A stretch of 64,000 nt of DNA, taken from assembly GCA_051025295.1 (NCBI GenBank), contig JBMGJV010000002.1; one strand, given 5' to 3'. The position numbers and the translations under genes are program-made. This DNA is from KBS-83 sp051025295 (lineage in GTDB: Bacteria > Acidobacteriota > Terriglobia > Terriglobales > Acidobacteriaceae). The notes beneath the pieces are model-generated. The model was not told the origin of the DNA and did no database searches. It saw only the letters and a list, made by a program, of their open reading frames with translations. How positions within the stretch are numbered: the stretch's first letter is position 1; each line of letters opens with the position of its first letter. Positions 53,065-62,195 of this stretch are shown here, in pieces.

Positions 53065-53113
53065 TTAGAACGACTTAGGGCGAGTCCGGGTAACTTAGAA
53101 CGACTCAGGGCAA
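53065..53113. repeat. 19-bp direct repeat pair
   Basis: TTAGAACGACTTAGGGCGA at 53065-53083 recurs with two changes at 53095-53113, ending just before the convergent stop of the zincin-like gene. Confidence 0.6.
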
Positions 53114-53114
53114 C

Positions 53115-53642
53115 TTAGTACCCGCTCCCCGCCCGCCCCTGTCCACAGATCACATCCTGTCCGCGCCGGAGCCGTGCGCCATTCGCGTCGGCATCGTGCT
53201 CATCCGTCTCCCGGCACAGCGCGTGCCCCAGCTCGTGGGTCACCGCCAGCTCCAGCATCCCGTCCACGCTCTCGGACCAGTGCGCCAGCAGCCGCTCCTG
53301 CCGCCCCGGCACAGCGGCAACCAGCGCCTCTTCCAGGAAGGTCTCCTTGCGCGGCAGATAGGTGAAGGCCGGGCTGTCCAGGTCCAGTCCCCGCATCCGC
53401 GATATCTGCCTCCAGTCGTCCGAGCGCACCAGCACCCACGTCCAGGCCCCCAGCCGCTCCGCATGGTAGCGGACCAGCATCCGCCGCAACGCCGCTGCCT
53501 GCTCCCGGCACACGTCAATCGAGTAGCCCGTGTTGCACACGATCTGCTGTTGCCCGGCGACGGGCGAGCCGGCTTCTGCTGGTCTCGCTGCGAGCGGCAG
53601 AAAAGCGGCTGCAAAGGCGATAGCGACACGCAAAACACGCAT
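53115..53642 (-). CDS. secreted zincin-like putative metalloprotease
   Basis: 175 residues with a signal peptide (about 1-24). The motif T-H-E-L-G-H-A at 135-141 is a canonical HExxH zinc site, and the following E-T-D-E-H-D-A-D-A-N-G segment supplies candidate third ligands. Four cysteines may form disulfides. The ATG at 53642 has an AAGAGGA site at ideal spacing. Protease activity is inferred from the motif only. Confidence 0.65.
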   Translation of the reverse strand: MRVLRVAIAFAAAFLPLAARPAEAGSPVAGQQQIVCNTGYSIDVCREQAAALRRMLVRYHAERLGAWTWVLVRSDDWRQISRMRGLDLDSPAFTYLPRKETFLEEALVAAVPGRQERLLAHWSESVDGMLELAVTHELGHALCRETDEHDADANGARLRRGQDVICGQGRAGSGY

Positions 53643-53829
53643 GACGGTCCTCTTTCTGGACCGCATCCTGTTACGTTTCTCGCGTCACCACGATGGCCGC
53701 CGGGTTCCGCCGGGCTTCCTTCTCTATCCCCGCGTAAGTGCCGCGTTTCTAACGCGATAGTGATCGAAATCCCGCATGCTTCCAACCTCCGCGCGGGGTA
53801 CACTCGTCCTGCACCGATGGGTATCGCCG

Positions 53830-55986
53830 ATGCACGATCAGGTCTCCGGCTCCGAACTCGTCTCCTTTGGCCCCTACGAGGCAGATCTGCGGACCGGCGA
53901 ACTGCGTCGGCAGGGCGTCCTGATCCGCATTCCCGGGCAGTCGTTCCAGGTGCTCAGCCTCCTGCTCGCCCGCCCCGGTGAACTCGTCTCCCGCCAGGAA
54001 CTCCAGAAAGCGCTCTGGCCCGGCGACTCCTTTGGCGACTTCGACCACGGCCTCAACAAAGCAGTCAACCGCCTCCGCGAAGCGCTCCGCGACGGCGCGG
54101 CCACGCCTCTCTTTATCGAAACCCTGCCTCGCCGCGGCTATCGCTTCATCGCAGAAGTGCGCCCCCTCGCCACCGCGCGCGACGACTCACCTCCGCCCCC
54201 CGTCCCCGTCATCCATCCGGCTGCGCCATCCGCCCCCGTCGAGCTCCCGCCCGAGGTCACTGCCCCATCCAAGCCGCGCCGTCGTCAGGGTGTCGTCGCG
54301 CTCGCCGTCGTCGCGGCTCTCCTGCTCGTCGCGCTTGTCATGGGCGTCTTCGCCATCGTCCGCGCGCGCACTCACACCCGGCCAGAGGCCGCTCCCCGCC
54401 TGCGCCCCGTCCCGCTCACCGCGCTGCCCGGCAATGAGGTCCGGCCTTCGCTCTCGCCCGATGGCAGCGAGGTCGTCTTCTCCTGGGATCAGGGCCGCCC
54501 CGATAAGCGTGCCGACCTCTTCCTCAAAGTGATCGGTGCCGAGCGCGTCCAGCAACTCACCCACAAGCCTGCTGAACTGCTGACCCCTGCCTTCTCGCCC
54601 GACGGCCGCAACATCGCCTTCCTCCGCCTCGCCGCCGAGAACGACGCCGACAACGGTCTCTTCGTCATCCCCGCGATCGGCGGGGCGGAGCGCTGGCTCG
54701 CCATGAGCACCTTCGGCGTCAACGAACACAACATGCTGAGCTGGTCTCCCGACAGCCGCACCGTCGTCTTCTCCGACGTCGGTGGCATCGAAGCCGTGAA
54801 CGTCGCAACAGAAGAGATCCATCACATCTACAAGCCGCACGACTGTTCATGGACGAACCCCGCGGTTGCGCCCGATGGCCGCATCGCGTTCACCTGCTAC
54901 GACAACGGGCGCAGCTCCATCCGAATCATCTCGACGAGTGGCGACGGCGCGCGCCAGCTCACGTCCTTCTTCGGCTTTGCCCCGGCGCTTGCCTGGACAG
55001 AGGATGGCAGCCACATCGTGTTCGATCGCGATGGTTCTCTCGAGACCATCTCTGCCAATGGCGGTGAGCCGCAGACCCTCGAAGGTGCGCACGATGCCTC
55101 CGCCCCGTCCATTGCTCTGCGGGGCGGGCAGCTTGCCTACGCGCAATCCACCTTGAACACCAACCTCTGGCGCGTCACGCTCAAGGGACCTGCCGTCGGC
55201 AACGCGCAGCTGCTCGAGGCAAGCTCCACCGGCGAGAGGGAGCCGGACATCTCCCCCGACGGCCAACGACTCGCCTTCGTCTCTGCACGATCCGGCAGCG
55301 AACAGGTGTGGGTGTCCAACCTCGACGGCAGCGATGCCCTCGAGATCACCCAAACGCATTCCCTCACTGGCAGCCCGCGCTGGTCGCCCGACGGCAAACA
55401 CATCGCCTACGATTCGCGTGACTGCGGCCGCCCCTGCCTCTACATCGTCGAAGCCGGCAAAGGCGCAGCGACTGTTATCCCGGCACCCGGGCTCGACGCA
55501 AGCATGCCTAACTGGTCGCGCGATGGCCGCTCACTCTACTTCAATGGCGAAAGCAGCGGTCGCAGCGCTCTTTACAAAATCGCTGTGAGCGGCGGCGCCG
55601 CCATACTCGTCAGCCAGCGCGCCGGATTCAACGCGCAGGAGAGCCGCGACGGCACAAAGCTGTACTTCGCCTCAGCAGTCGAGAATGGTGAGCTGGTCGC
55701 GCTTACCGTAGCCACAGGTCAGGAAGCCGTGCTCCCCGCCATGCCGCGTGTCCGGTCGCCCTGTGACTGGGCGCTCGCCTCCGATGGCATCGACTTCGTG
55801 GACCTGCAGACACACAGCGTCGGCTTCTACAGCTTCCGCACTGGCAAGGTCGAGAAGCGGCTCACCCTGCCCCGCCCGCCAAAGTACTGGGGCGGCGTCT
55901 CCCTCTCGCCGGACGAAACCTGGCTCGCCTACTCCCAGGTCGATCACGAAGAGAGCGACCTGATGCTGGTCGAAGACTTCCGCTGA
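53830..55986 (+). CDS. winged-helix / membrane / beta-propeller sensor-like protein
   Basis: 718 residues. Residues 12-110 are an OmpR/CadC-type winged helix with W-P-G-D-S-F-G-D-F-D-H-G-L-N and R-R-G-Y-R-F motifs. One membrane helix lies at about 155-177 after a Pro-rich linker. The rest (about 200-718) is a TolB/WD40-like propeller with repeated S-P-D-G/S-P-D-S blades. The plan is that of CadC-like one-piece transcription sensors and is common in acidobacteria. Ligand and targets unknown. An alternative ATG is at 53776. Confidence 0.85.
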   Translation: MHDQVSGSELVSFGPYEADLRTGELRRQGVLIRIPGQSFQVLSLLLARPGELVSRQELQKALWPGDSFGDFDHGLNKAVNRLREALRDGAATPLFIETLPRRGYRFIAEVRPLATARDDSPPPPVPVIHPAAPSAPVELPPEVTAPSKPRRRQGVVALAVVAALLLVALVMGVFAIVRARTHTRPEAAPRLRPVPLTALPGNEVRPSLSPDGSEVVFSWDQGRPDKRADLFLKVIGAERVQQLTHKPAELLTPAFSPDGRNIAFLRLAAENDADNGLFVIPAIGGAERWLAMSTFGVNEHNMLSWSPDSRTVVFSDVGGIEAVNVATEEIHHIYKPHDCSWTNPAVAPDGRIAFTCYDNGRSSIRIISTSGDGARQLTSFFGFAPALAWTEDGSHIVFDRDGSLETISANGGEPQTLEGAHDASAPSIALRGGQLAYAQSTLNTNLWRVTLKGPAVGNAQLLEASSTGEREPDISPDGQRLAFVSARSGSEQVWVSNLDGSDALEITQTHSLTGSPRWSPDGKHIAYDSRDCGRPCLYIVEAGKGAATVIPAPGLDASMPNWSRDGRSLYFNGESSGRSALYKIAVSGGAAILVSQRAGFNAQESRDGTKLYFASAVENGELVALTVATGQEAVLPAMPRVRSPCDWALASDGIDFVDLQTHSVGFYSFRTGKVEKRLTLPRPPKYWGGVSLSPDETWLAYSQVDHEESDLMLVEDFR

Positions 55987-55992
55987 TCCGCC

Positions 55993-56910
55993 TTAGTAAG
56001 CCGCCGGGCGCAGTGCTCTCGCGACTGCTTCGCGATACGCCAGCGGCGGCCGCTGCAGGATCGCCCGGATCGGCGCAGGATCGCCGACCGCATCCGTCCC
56101 CAGGCTGTCCACAATGCCAGTGATCGCGCCCGGCGGCAGCTTGCCCCGGCGCTCGATCATCGGCGCCAGCGGGCGCAGCAGACGCATGGGGATGTGCAGC
56201 TTCACCGGGTGCCTGCGCCCCAGAACCTCGGCTGCAATGTCCGTCATCTGGTCATTGGTCAGCACGTCATCGCAGCCCACGTCATAACACTGCCCATACG
56301 CGCGCGGCTCCTCGAGCACCCCGACGAGGTAGTAAATCAAATCGTCCACCGCGATGTTGCGATTGCGCTGCCGTGCATTCGCCATCAGCAGCGCGACGGG
56401 CTTCTTCGCATTCGCCAGCATCATGTCGAAGCCGCGCCCGCCCACGCCCACAATCTGCCCCGGCCGCAGCACCGTCACATCCAGCCCGCTGTTCAGCAGG
56501 AACTGCTCCGCGTCCCAGCGTCCGCGTACCCACGCGCTCGGCGCATCCGGCGCGATCCCCAGGAACGTCACGTAGATCAGCCGCCGCACGTCTGCCGTGT
56601 GGCACGCGCTCACCACCGTCTCGAGCCCGCTCCGCTCCACGTCCATGAAGCCCTGGCCCGCCGCACTCGCCGGTTGTGTCGACAGCGTGTGGATCGAGAG
56701 ATAGACAGCATCCACCGTCGCAACTGCCGATGCGACCGAGCGCGCATCGCAGATGTCGCCCTGCACGATCTCGCAGCCGGCCTTCGCCAGGTCCTCGACG
56801 CGGCTCGGCGTCCGCGCCAGGCAGCGCACACGGTACCCATCGCGCAGAAGTGCCAGCGCCAGATGCCGCCCCACAAACCCCGACGCGCCCACCACCAGAA
56901 GTGTCTTCAT
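55993..56910 (-). CDS. NAD(P)-binding SDR/NmrA-like protein
   Basis: 305 residues. The N-terminal Rossmann loop V-G-A-S-G-F-V-G marks an atypical short-chain dehydrogenase; the substrate half carries V-G-V-G-G-R-G-F-D near 155. It resembles NmrA/complex-I assembly or epimerase-like reductases. A Tyr-x3-Lys catalytic pair is not evident, so it may be regulatory. The ATG at 56910 is used; a TTG two codons upstream has better-spaced GAGGA. Confidence 0.75.
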   Translation of the reverse strand: MKTLLVVGASGFVGRHLALALLRDGYRVRCLARTPSRVEDLAKAGCEIVQGDICDARSVASAVATVDAVYLSIHTLSTQPASAAGQGFMDVERSGLETVVSACHTADVRRLIYVTFLGIAPDAPSAWVRGRWDAEQFLLNSGLDVTVLRPGQIVGVGGRGFDMMLANAKKPVALLMANARQRNRNIAVDDLIYYLVGVLEEPRAYGQCYDVGCDDVLTNDQMTDIAAEVLGRRHPVKLHIPMRLLRPLAPMIERRGKLPPGAITGIVDSLGTDAVGDPAPIRAILQRPPLAYREAVARALRPAAY

Positions 56911-57088
56911 CGGCAAAAGAGGATTCCTCGGAGAGAGTTCTTAGCGCACCATGCGCGACGCTTCGTTGAAGCGCGGCGCCGCGGCGCCGCGCCGTCGTCC
57001 CTCTCTGGGAACGCTAAACGTAACCCGCGCCGCAAACTATGCTGCCCCGTCCGGAATCCCTTCGCGATCGTCCGGACCCGAGCCCGGC

Positions 57089-58366
57089 TTAGTCGGCCGC
57101 CTTCAACGCCCGCCAGCCGATATCGTGCCTGTAGTAGATACCTTCAAACTGAATCCGATCGATCGCCTCGTACGCCTTCGCCAGCGCCGACTTCAGATCC
57201 GGCCCGGTCGCCGTCACGCCCAGCACGCGTCCGCCCGCCGTTACCGTTGCGCCGCCCTCGCTCGCCGTGCCCGCGTGGAACACCATCACATCCGGCACCT
57301 CCGCCGCCCGCTCCAGCCCCGTAATCGGCAGCCCCTTGCGGAACGGCCCCGGGTACCCGCCCGAGCTCGCCACCACACACGCCGACGCGCCCGGCTTCCA
57401 GCGCAGCTCCGTGTCCGACAGCCGCCCCTCGACCGCTGCTTCCAGCGCCTCCACCAGGTCCGACTCCAGCCGCACCAGGATCGCCTGCGTCTCCGGATCG
57501 CCAAACCGCGCATTGAACTCCAGCACCATCGGCCCGCGAGCCGTCATCATCAGCCCGCAGTACAGCACCCCCACAAACGGCGTCTCCTCCGCCCGCATCC
57601 CGTCCAGCGTCGGCTGAATAATGTGGTGCAGCACCCAGTCGCGCAGCTCGGTCGACAACATGCCGTCACGCGTGTACACCCCCATGCCGCCCGTGTTCGG
57701 CCCCGTGTCGCCCTCACCGATCCGCTTGTGATCCTGCGCCGCCGGCAGTGGCGCGGCGTGCGTCCCGTCCGTGATGACCAGAAATGACAGCTCCTCGCCC
57801 TCCAGGAACTCCTCGATCACTACCGACCGCTCCACTGCGCCCAGCAACTGCCCGTTGAACAGCCCGGCAATCGCCGCGTGCGCCTCCTCTTCGGTCTGGC
57901 AGATGATCACGCCCTTGCCCGCCGCCAGCCCATCCGCCTTCACCACAACAGGGAAATGGAAGTTCCCGAGCGCCTCCTCCGCCTCGATCTCGCTCTCGAT
58001 CACCACATACGCCCCGGTCGGCAGATTGTGCCGCTGCAGGAATCGCTTAGTGAACGCCTTGCTCGTCTCGAGCTCCGCAGCCGCCCGCGTCGGCCCAAAC
58101 GCCTTCACCCCGCGCTGCTTCAGCGCATCCACCAACCCCAGCGACAGCGGCAGCTCCGGCCCCACCACCACCAGCCCCGGCCCCTCCTGCTCCACCAGCC
58201 GCAGCAGCGCCTCCAGGCTCCCCTGATCGACCGGCAGGCAACGCGCAATCTCGGCGATCCCAGCATTGCCCGGCGCACACACCACCTCGGTCACTCGCGG
58301 CGACCTCCGGATCGCCCACACCAGCGCATGCTCCCGTCCCCCGCCACCAATCACCAGAACCTTCAT
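57089..58366 (-). CDS. purD: phosphoribosylamine-glycine ligase
   Basis: Second step of purine synthesis, ATP-grasp fold. 425 residues, normal. The N-terminus V-L-V-I-G-G-G-G-R-E-H-A is the family signature; V-K-A-D-G-L-A-A-G-K-G-V (about 141-152) is the ATP loop; G-D-P-E-T-Q and D-T-G-P-N-T-G-G-M-G-V follow. Stand-alone gene. Confidence 0.94.
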   Translation of the reverse strand: MKVLVIGGGGREHALVWAIRRSPRVTEVVCAPGNAGIAEIARCLPVDQGSLEALLRLVEQEGPGLVVVGPELPLSLGLVDALKQRGVKAFGPTRAAAELETSKAFTKRFLQRHNLPTGAYVVIESEIEAEEALGNFHFPVVVKADGLAAGKGVIICQTEEEAHAAIAGLFNGQLLGAVERSVVIEEFLEGEELSFLVITDGTHAAPLPAAQDHKRIGEGDTGPNTGGMGVYTRDGMLSTELRDWVLHHIIQPTLDGMRAEETPFVGVLYCGLMMTARGPMVLEFNARFGDPETQAILVRLESDLVEALEAAVEGRLSDTELRWKPGASACVVASSGGYPGPFRKGLPITGLERAAEVPDVMVFHAGTASEGGATVTAGGRVLGVTATGPDLKSALAKAYEAIDRIQFEGIYYRHDIGWRALKAAD

Positions 58367-58710
58367 CGTTGTCTCGCTCTCCCGCTCCCTAGCTTACGGC
58401 TCAGAGACAGGGATCAGGGCACAGGGGGTCAGGGATCAGGGAGCCTCAACAAGCAGGAGCGCCGGTGCCCCATCCTGAGCAAGACGAGGGTGGGTCCACT
58501 CCCTGAGCGGCCCCCGAAAGCGAGTACCCCCCGCAGGTCAGCCAGAAGCTAGGAGCCCGAAGCTCCTCCCAACCCCTCGGACCCGTTGCTTTAGATATAT
58601 GAGTAGACATCACTCATATAATCTGCAACTATGCATGCATAGCCTGCGTCTATACACATGCAGGCCGGGAAGACCGCCCGCCAAACATCGCAATCGCAAG
58701 GAGAACCACC
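58367..58710. other. intergenic region with repeats and the hsp20 control region
   Basis: No gene seen. It holds a TCCCTGA-family array on the purine strand (58404-58441), a TGCCCCATCC...GGGTGGG element (58467-58495), a degenerate GAAGCTA stretch (58546-58567), the HAIR-like operator with -10 box, and a 14-bp perfect palindrome CTATGCATGCATAG (58629-58642). Confidence 0.7.
58596..58622 (+). promoter_or_regulatory. HAIR-like operator overlapping a -10 box
   Basis: Nine-base arms TATATGAGT (58596-58604) and ACTCATATA (58612-58620) are separated by seven bases. The GAGT-N7-ACTC core and spacing match the HspR-associated inverted repeat (CTTGAGT-N7-ACTCAAG). A perfect TATAAT (58617-58622) overlaps the right arm; no good -35 is seen. 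It lies about 90 bp before the hsp20 start, fitting repression by an HspR-like factor. Confidence 0.65.
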
Positions 58711-59220
58711 ATGGCTGTCGTTCGTTTCGATCCCCTCCGCGAGGTCGTCGCTCTTCAGAGCCGCCTCAACTCGCTCTTCCAGAACTACGGGCCGAGCCAG
58801 GACGGCTCCGAAGCCCTCGCCGCCGCCAGCTTCGCTCCGCCCGTCGACATCTACGAGGACGAGCAGAAGCTCGTACTCAAGCTCGAGGTCCCGGGCGTTA
58901 AGCAGGAAGACCTCGACATCCAGGTCGAGAACCGCACCCTGACCGTCCGCGGCGAGCGCAAGTTCGCCAACGAGGAGAAGCAGGAGAACTTCCACCGCGT
59001 CGAGCACCGCTACGGCACCTTCGCCCGCACCTTCACGCTGCCCAGCACCGTGGACCCGGAGAATGTCCAGGCCACCTACGACGCTGGCGTGCTGACCCTC
59101 AGCCTCAGCAAGAAGCCCGAAGCCAAGCCCCGCCAGATCAAGATCGGCGTCGGCTCCGCCAATGGCCAGAAGCACGTCGAAGCCGGCAACCAGACCAGCA
59201 ACCAGACCAGCGCCGCCTAA
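58711..59220 (+). CDS. Hsp20-family small heat-shock protein
   Basis: ATP-independent holdase of 169 residues. The alpha-crystallin domain spans about 46-140, with L-K-L-E-V-P-G-V (about 57-64), the Y-G-x-F strand and A-T-Y-D-A-G-V-L-T-L-S. It ends in a Gln/Asn/Thr-rich tail with a tandem N-Q-T-S-N-Q-T-S. AAGGAGA ribosome site. Upstream operator implies heat-shock control; clpB follows 207 bp on. Confidence 0.9.
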   Translation: MAVVRFDPLREVVALQSRLNSLFQNYGPSQDGSEALAAASFAPPVDIYEDEQKLVLKLEVPGVKQEDLDIQVENRTLTVRGERKFANEEKQENFHRVEHRYGTFARTFTLPSTVDPENVQATYDAGVLTLSLSKKPEAKPRQIKIGVGSANGQKHVEAGNQTSNQTSAA

Positions 59221-59248
59221 GAGCAGGGAAGTAGGAAGCCAATTCGGG

Positions 59249-59279
59249 GGTGCCCATCCGAGTAGCTCGGGTGGGCACC
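59249..59279. terminator. hairpin after hsp20
   Basis: Fourteen-bp stem GGTGCCCATCCGAG/CTCGGGTGGGCACC with one G-U pair and a 3-base loop. No T run follows, so it may instead be a dispersed hairpin element or an RNA stabiliser. Confidence 0.55.
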
Positions 59280-59427
59280 TTCCGCATTTCAATCGCCCGC
59301 CGTCCGCACTCCGCTCGCGCCACAGCGAACACAATCAGCGCAACCGACCTGCGAGAGGCTAGGAGCTAGTAGCTGGAAGCTCCAACGCGCCTCCGCGAAT
59401 CTAACGAAGTAAAGGTACAAATCACCC

Positions 59428-62112
59428 ATGGCCATCCGTTGGGACAAATTCACCGTCAAGTCGCAGGAAGCCGTTCAGGCCGCCACCAATCTCGCGCTCG
59501 AAAACGGCAATCCTGAGCTGACCCCCATCCACCTGCTCGCCGCGCTCCTCACCGACCGCGAAGGCATCGTCGTGCCCGTGCTGCAGAAGATCGGCGTCCC
59601 CACTGAGCAGCTCACCGCCCGCGCCAACGACGCACTCGCCCGCCTGCCCAAGGTCGGCGGCGGCAGCTCGCAGCCCGGGCTCTCGAACACCGCGCAGAAG
59701 GTCCTCGACCGCGCCTTCAAGGAAGCAGCCGACTTCAAGGACGAGTACGTCTCGACCGAGCACCTGCTCCTCGCCCTCACCGAACAGAAGGGTGACCCCT
59801 CACGCGATCTGCTCGCCTCGCTCGGCGCCACGCATGAGTCCGTCCTCCAGGCCCTGACCACCGTTCGCGGCAACCAGCGCGTCACCGACCAGAACCCCGA
59901 GTCCAAGTTCCAGGCCCTCGAAAAATTCGCCAAGGACCTCACCGGCCTCGCGCGCCGCGGCAAGCTCGACCCCGTCATTGGCCGCGATGAAGAGATCCGC
60001 CGCGTCGTCCAGGTGCTCAGCCGCCGCACCAAGAACAATCCCGTCCTCATCGGCGAGCCCGGCGTCGGCAAGACTGCCATCGTCGAAGGCCTCGCGCGCC
60101 GCATCATCTCGGGCGACGTCCCTGAAGTGCTGCGCGACAAGCGCGTCATCTCGCTCGACCTCGGCTCCATGCTCGCCGGCGCCAAGTACCGCGGCGAATT
60201 CGAAGACCGCCTCAAGTCCGTCCTCAAGGAGATCGAAGACTCCCACGGCGAGATCATCCTCTTCATCGACGAGCTGCACACGCTCGTCGGTGCCGGTGCC
60301 GCCGAAGGCGCCATCGATGCCTCGAACATGCTCAAGCCTGCACTTGCCCGCGGCGAGCTGCGCGCCATCGGCGCCACCACGCTCAACGAGTACCGCAAGT
60401 ACATCGAGAAGGACGCCGCACTCGAACGCCGCTTCCAGATCGTTTACGTGGGCGAGCCCAACGTCGAGGACACCATTGCCATCCTTCGCGGCCTGAAGGA
60501 GCGCTACGAAGCCCACCACAAGGTCCGCATCAAGGACTCGGCCATCGTCGCCGCCGCAACACTCAGCCACCGTTACATTTCGGACCGCTTCCTCCCCGAC
60601 AAGGCCATCGACCTGGTCGACGAGGCCGCCGCCGCGCTCGCGATCCAGATCGGCTCCGTGCCGGAAGAGATCGACACGCTCGACCGCGAGGCCACCTCGC
60701 TTGAGATCGAGAAGGCCGCCCTCAGGCGCGAGACCGACCCGAACTCCCAGGAGCGCCTCGAAGTCGTCGAGCGCGAGCTCGCCGCAGTCAAGGAGCGCGC
60801 CACCGGCCTGCGCGCCCTCTGGCAGCAGGAGCGTGGCACCATCCAGCGCGTCTCCGAGTTGAAGCAGGAGGTCGAAGCCCTGCGCTTCGAGATGGAAGAG
60901 CAGACCCGCAAGGGCAATCTCGAGCGCTCTGCCGCCATCCAGTACGGTGAGCTGCCGCGCGCCGAGGCCGAGCTGCGCAAGCTCAACGCCGCGCAGGACG
61001 CCGACACCGATGCCGCCAAGACCGGCGCCCGCAAGCGCATGCTCAAGGAAGAGGTCGACGAGGAAGACATCGCCTCCATCGTCAGCAAGTGGACCGGCAT
61101 CCCCGTCTCCAAAATGCTGGAAGGCGAAGTGTCGAAGCTCGTCCAGATGGAAGCCCGTCTGCGCGAGCGCGTCGTCGGTCAGGACGACGCACTCACCGTC
61201 GTCGCCAACGCGATCCGTCGCTCACGCGCGGGTCTCAGCGACCCCAAGCGCCCCATCGGCAGCTTCATCTTCCTCGGCCCCACCGGCGTCGGCAAAACCG
61301 AGACCGCCCGCGCCCTCGCCGAGTTCCTCTTCGACGACGAGCAGGCCATGGTCCGCATCGACATGTCCGAATACATGGAGAAGCATGCCGTCGCCCGCCT
61401 CATCGGCGCGCCTCCCGGCTACATCGGCTTCGACGAAGGCGGCCAGCTCACTGAGGCCATCCGCCGCCGCCCCTACGCCGTCATCCTCTTCGACGAGATC
61501 GAGAAGGCGCACCCGGATGTCTTCAACGTGCTCCTCCAGGTGCTCGACGATGGCCGCCTCACCGACTCAAAGGGCCGCACCGTCGACTTCAAAAACACGG
61601 TCCTCATCATGACCTCGAACCTCGGCGCGCAGGCGCTCAACGCCGAGGCCCTGCGCGACGAAGCCTCCTTCGACCTCGCCCGCGACCAGGTCATGGACGT
61701 CCTCAAGCAGCACTTCCGCCCAGAGTTCCTCAACCGCGTTGATGACATCGTCATCTTCCGGCCACTCGGCGAAGAGCAGCTCGCCCACATCATCGACCTG
61801 CGGCTCCAGGACCTGAAAAAGCTGCTGGCCGACCGCAAGATCACCATCGAGCTCACCGACGGAGCACGCCACCAGCTTCTGATGACCGGGTACGACCGGG
61901 CCTACGGTGCCCGCCCGCTCAAGCGCGCCATCCAGCGGCTCATCCAGGACCCGCTCGCCATCAAGATCCTTGACGGTGAGGTCCTCCACGGCGACACCAT
62001 CCGGGTCGATGCCGACCCGCTCAACAACCGGCTCACCTTCGAGGTCGTCGGCCGCGACCGCTCGGAAGAGCCCGCAGCCGTCGCCGCCGAAGCCGCCGCC
62101 CGCACCCGCTAA
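59428..62112 (+). CDS. clpB: ClpB disaggregase
   Basis: Hexameric AAA+ chaperone that, with DnaK, pulls proteins out of aggregates. 894 residues: N-terminal Clp repeats (1-150), first AAA+ domain with G-E-P-G-V-G-K-T at 209-216, a coiled-coil middle domain (about 410-530), and second AAA+ domain with G-P-T-G-V-G-K-T at 617-624. Middle domain and length separate it from ClpA/ClpC. ATG with an AAAGGT site. The upstream HAIR-like repeat may also affect it by read-through. Confidence 0.95.
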   Translation: MAIRWDKFTVKSQEAVQAATNLALENGNPELTPIHLLAALLTDREGIVVPVLQKIGVPTEQLTARANDALARLPKVGGGSSQPGLSNTAQKVLDRAFKEAADFKDEYVSTEHLLLALTEQKGDPSRDLLASLGATHESVLQALTTVRGNQRVTDQNPESKFQALEKFAKDLTGLARRGKLDPVIGRDEEIRRVVQVLSRRTKNNPVLIGEPGVGKTAIVEGLARRIISGDVPEVLRDKRVISLDLGSMLAGAKYRGEFEDRLKSVLKEIEDSHGEIILFIDELHTLVGAGAAEGAIDASNMLKPALARGELRAIGATTLNEYRKYIEKDAALERRFQIVYVGEPNVEDTIAILRGLKERYEAHHKVRIKDSAIVAAATLSHRYISDRFLPDKAIDLVDEAAAALAIQIGSVPEEIDTLDREATSLEIEKAALRRETDPNSQERLEVVERELAAVKERATGLRALWQQERGTIQRVSELKQEVEALRFEMEEQTRKGNLERSAAIQYGELPRAEAELRKLNAAQDADTDAAKTGARKRMLKEEVDEEDIASIVSKWTGIPVSKMLEGEVSKLVQMEARLRERVVGQDDALTVVANAIRRSRAGLSDPKRPIGSFIFLGPTGVGKTETARALAEFLFDDEQAMVRIDMSEYMEKHAVARLIGAPPGYIGFDEGGQLTEAIRRRPYAVILFDEIEKAHPDVFNVLLQVLDDGRLTDSKGRTVDFKNTVLIMTSNLGAQALNAEALRDEASFDLARDQVMDVLKQHFRPEFLNRVDDIVIFRPLGEEQLAHIIDLRLQDLKKLLADRKITIELTDGARHQLLMTGYDRAYGARPLKRAIQRLIQDPLAIKILDGEVLHGDTIRVDADPLNNRLTFEVVGRDRSEEPAAVAAEAAARTR

Positions 62113-62141
62113 GACCCATCCCCAACAACCCGCAGCAATAG

Positions 62142-62177
62142 AAAAGGGGTGAGAGCCGAAGCTCTCACCCCTTTTTT
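62142..62177. terminator. bidirectional intrinsic terminator, clpB / rpoZ-like gene
   Basis: Perfect 15-bp stem (62142-62156 with 62161-62175) around a CGAA tetraloop, with six Ts on the plus side and an A run in the left arm. It ends clpB and, from the other side, the rpoZ-like gene. Confidence 0.93.
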
Positions 62178-62195
62178 GCGTCCGTCGGACGATGT

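Noticed and set aside
58617..58622. a full sigma-70 promoter at hsp20
   Set aside because: Only the -10 box is convincing; no -35 at the right distance, so only the operator and -10 are claimed.
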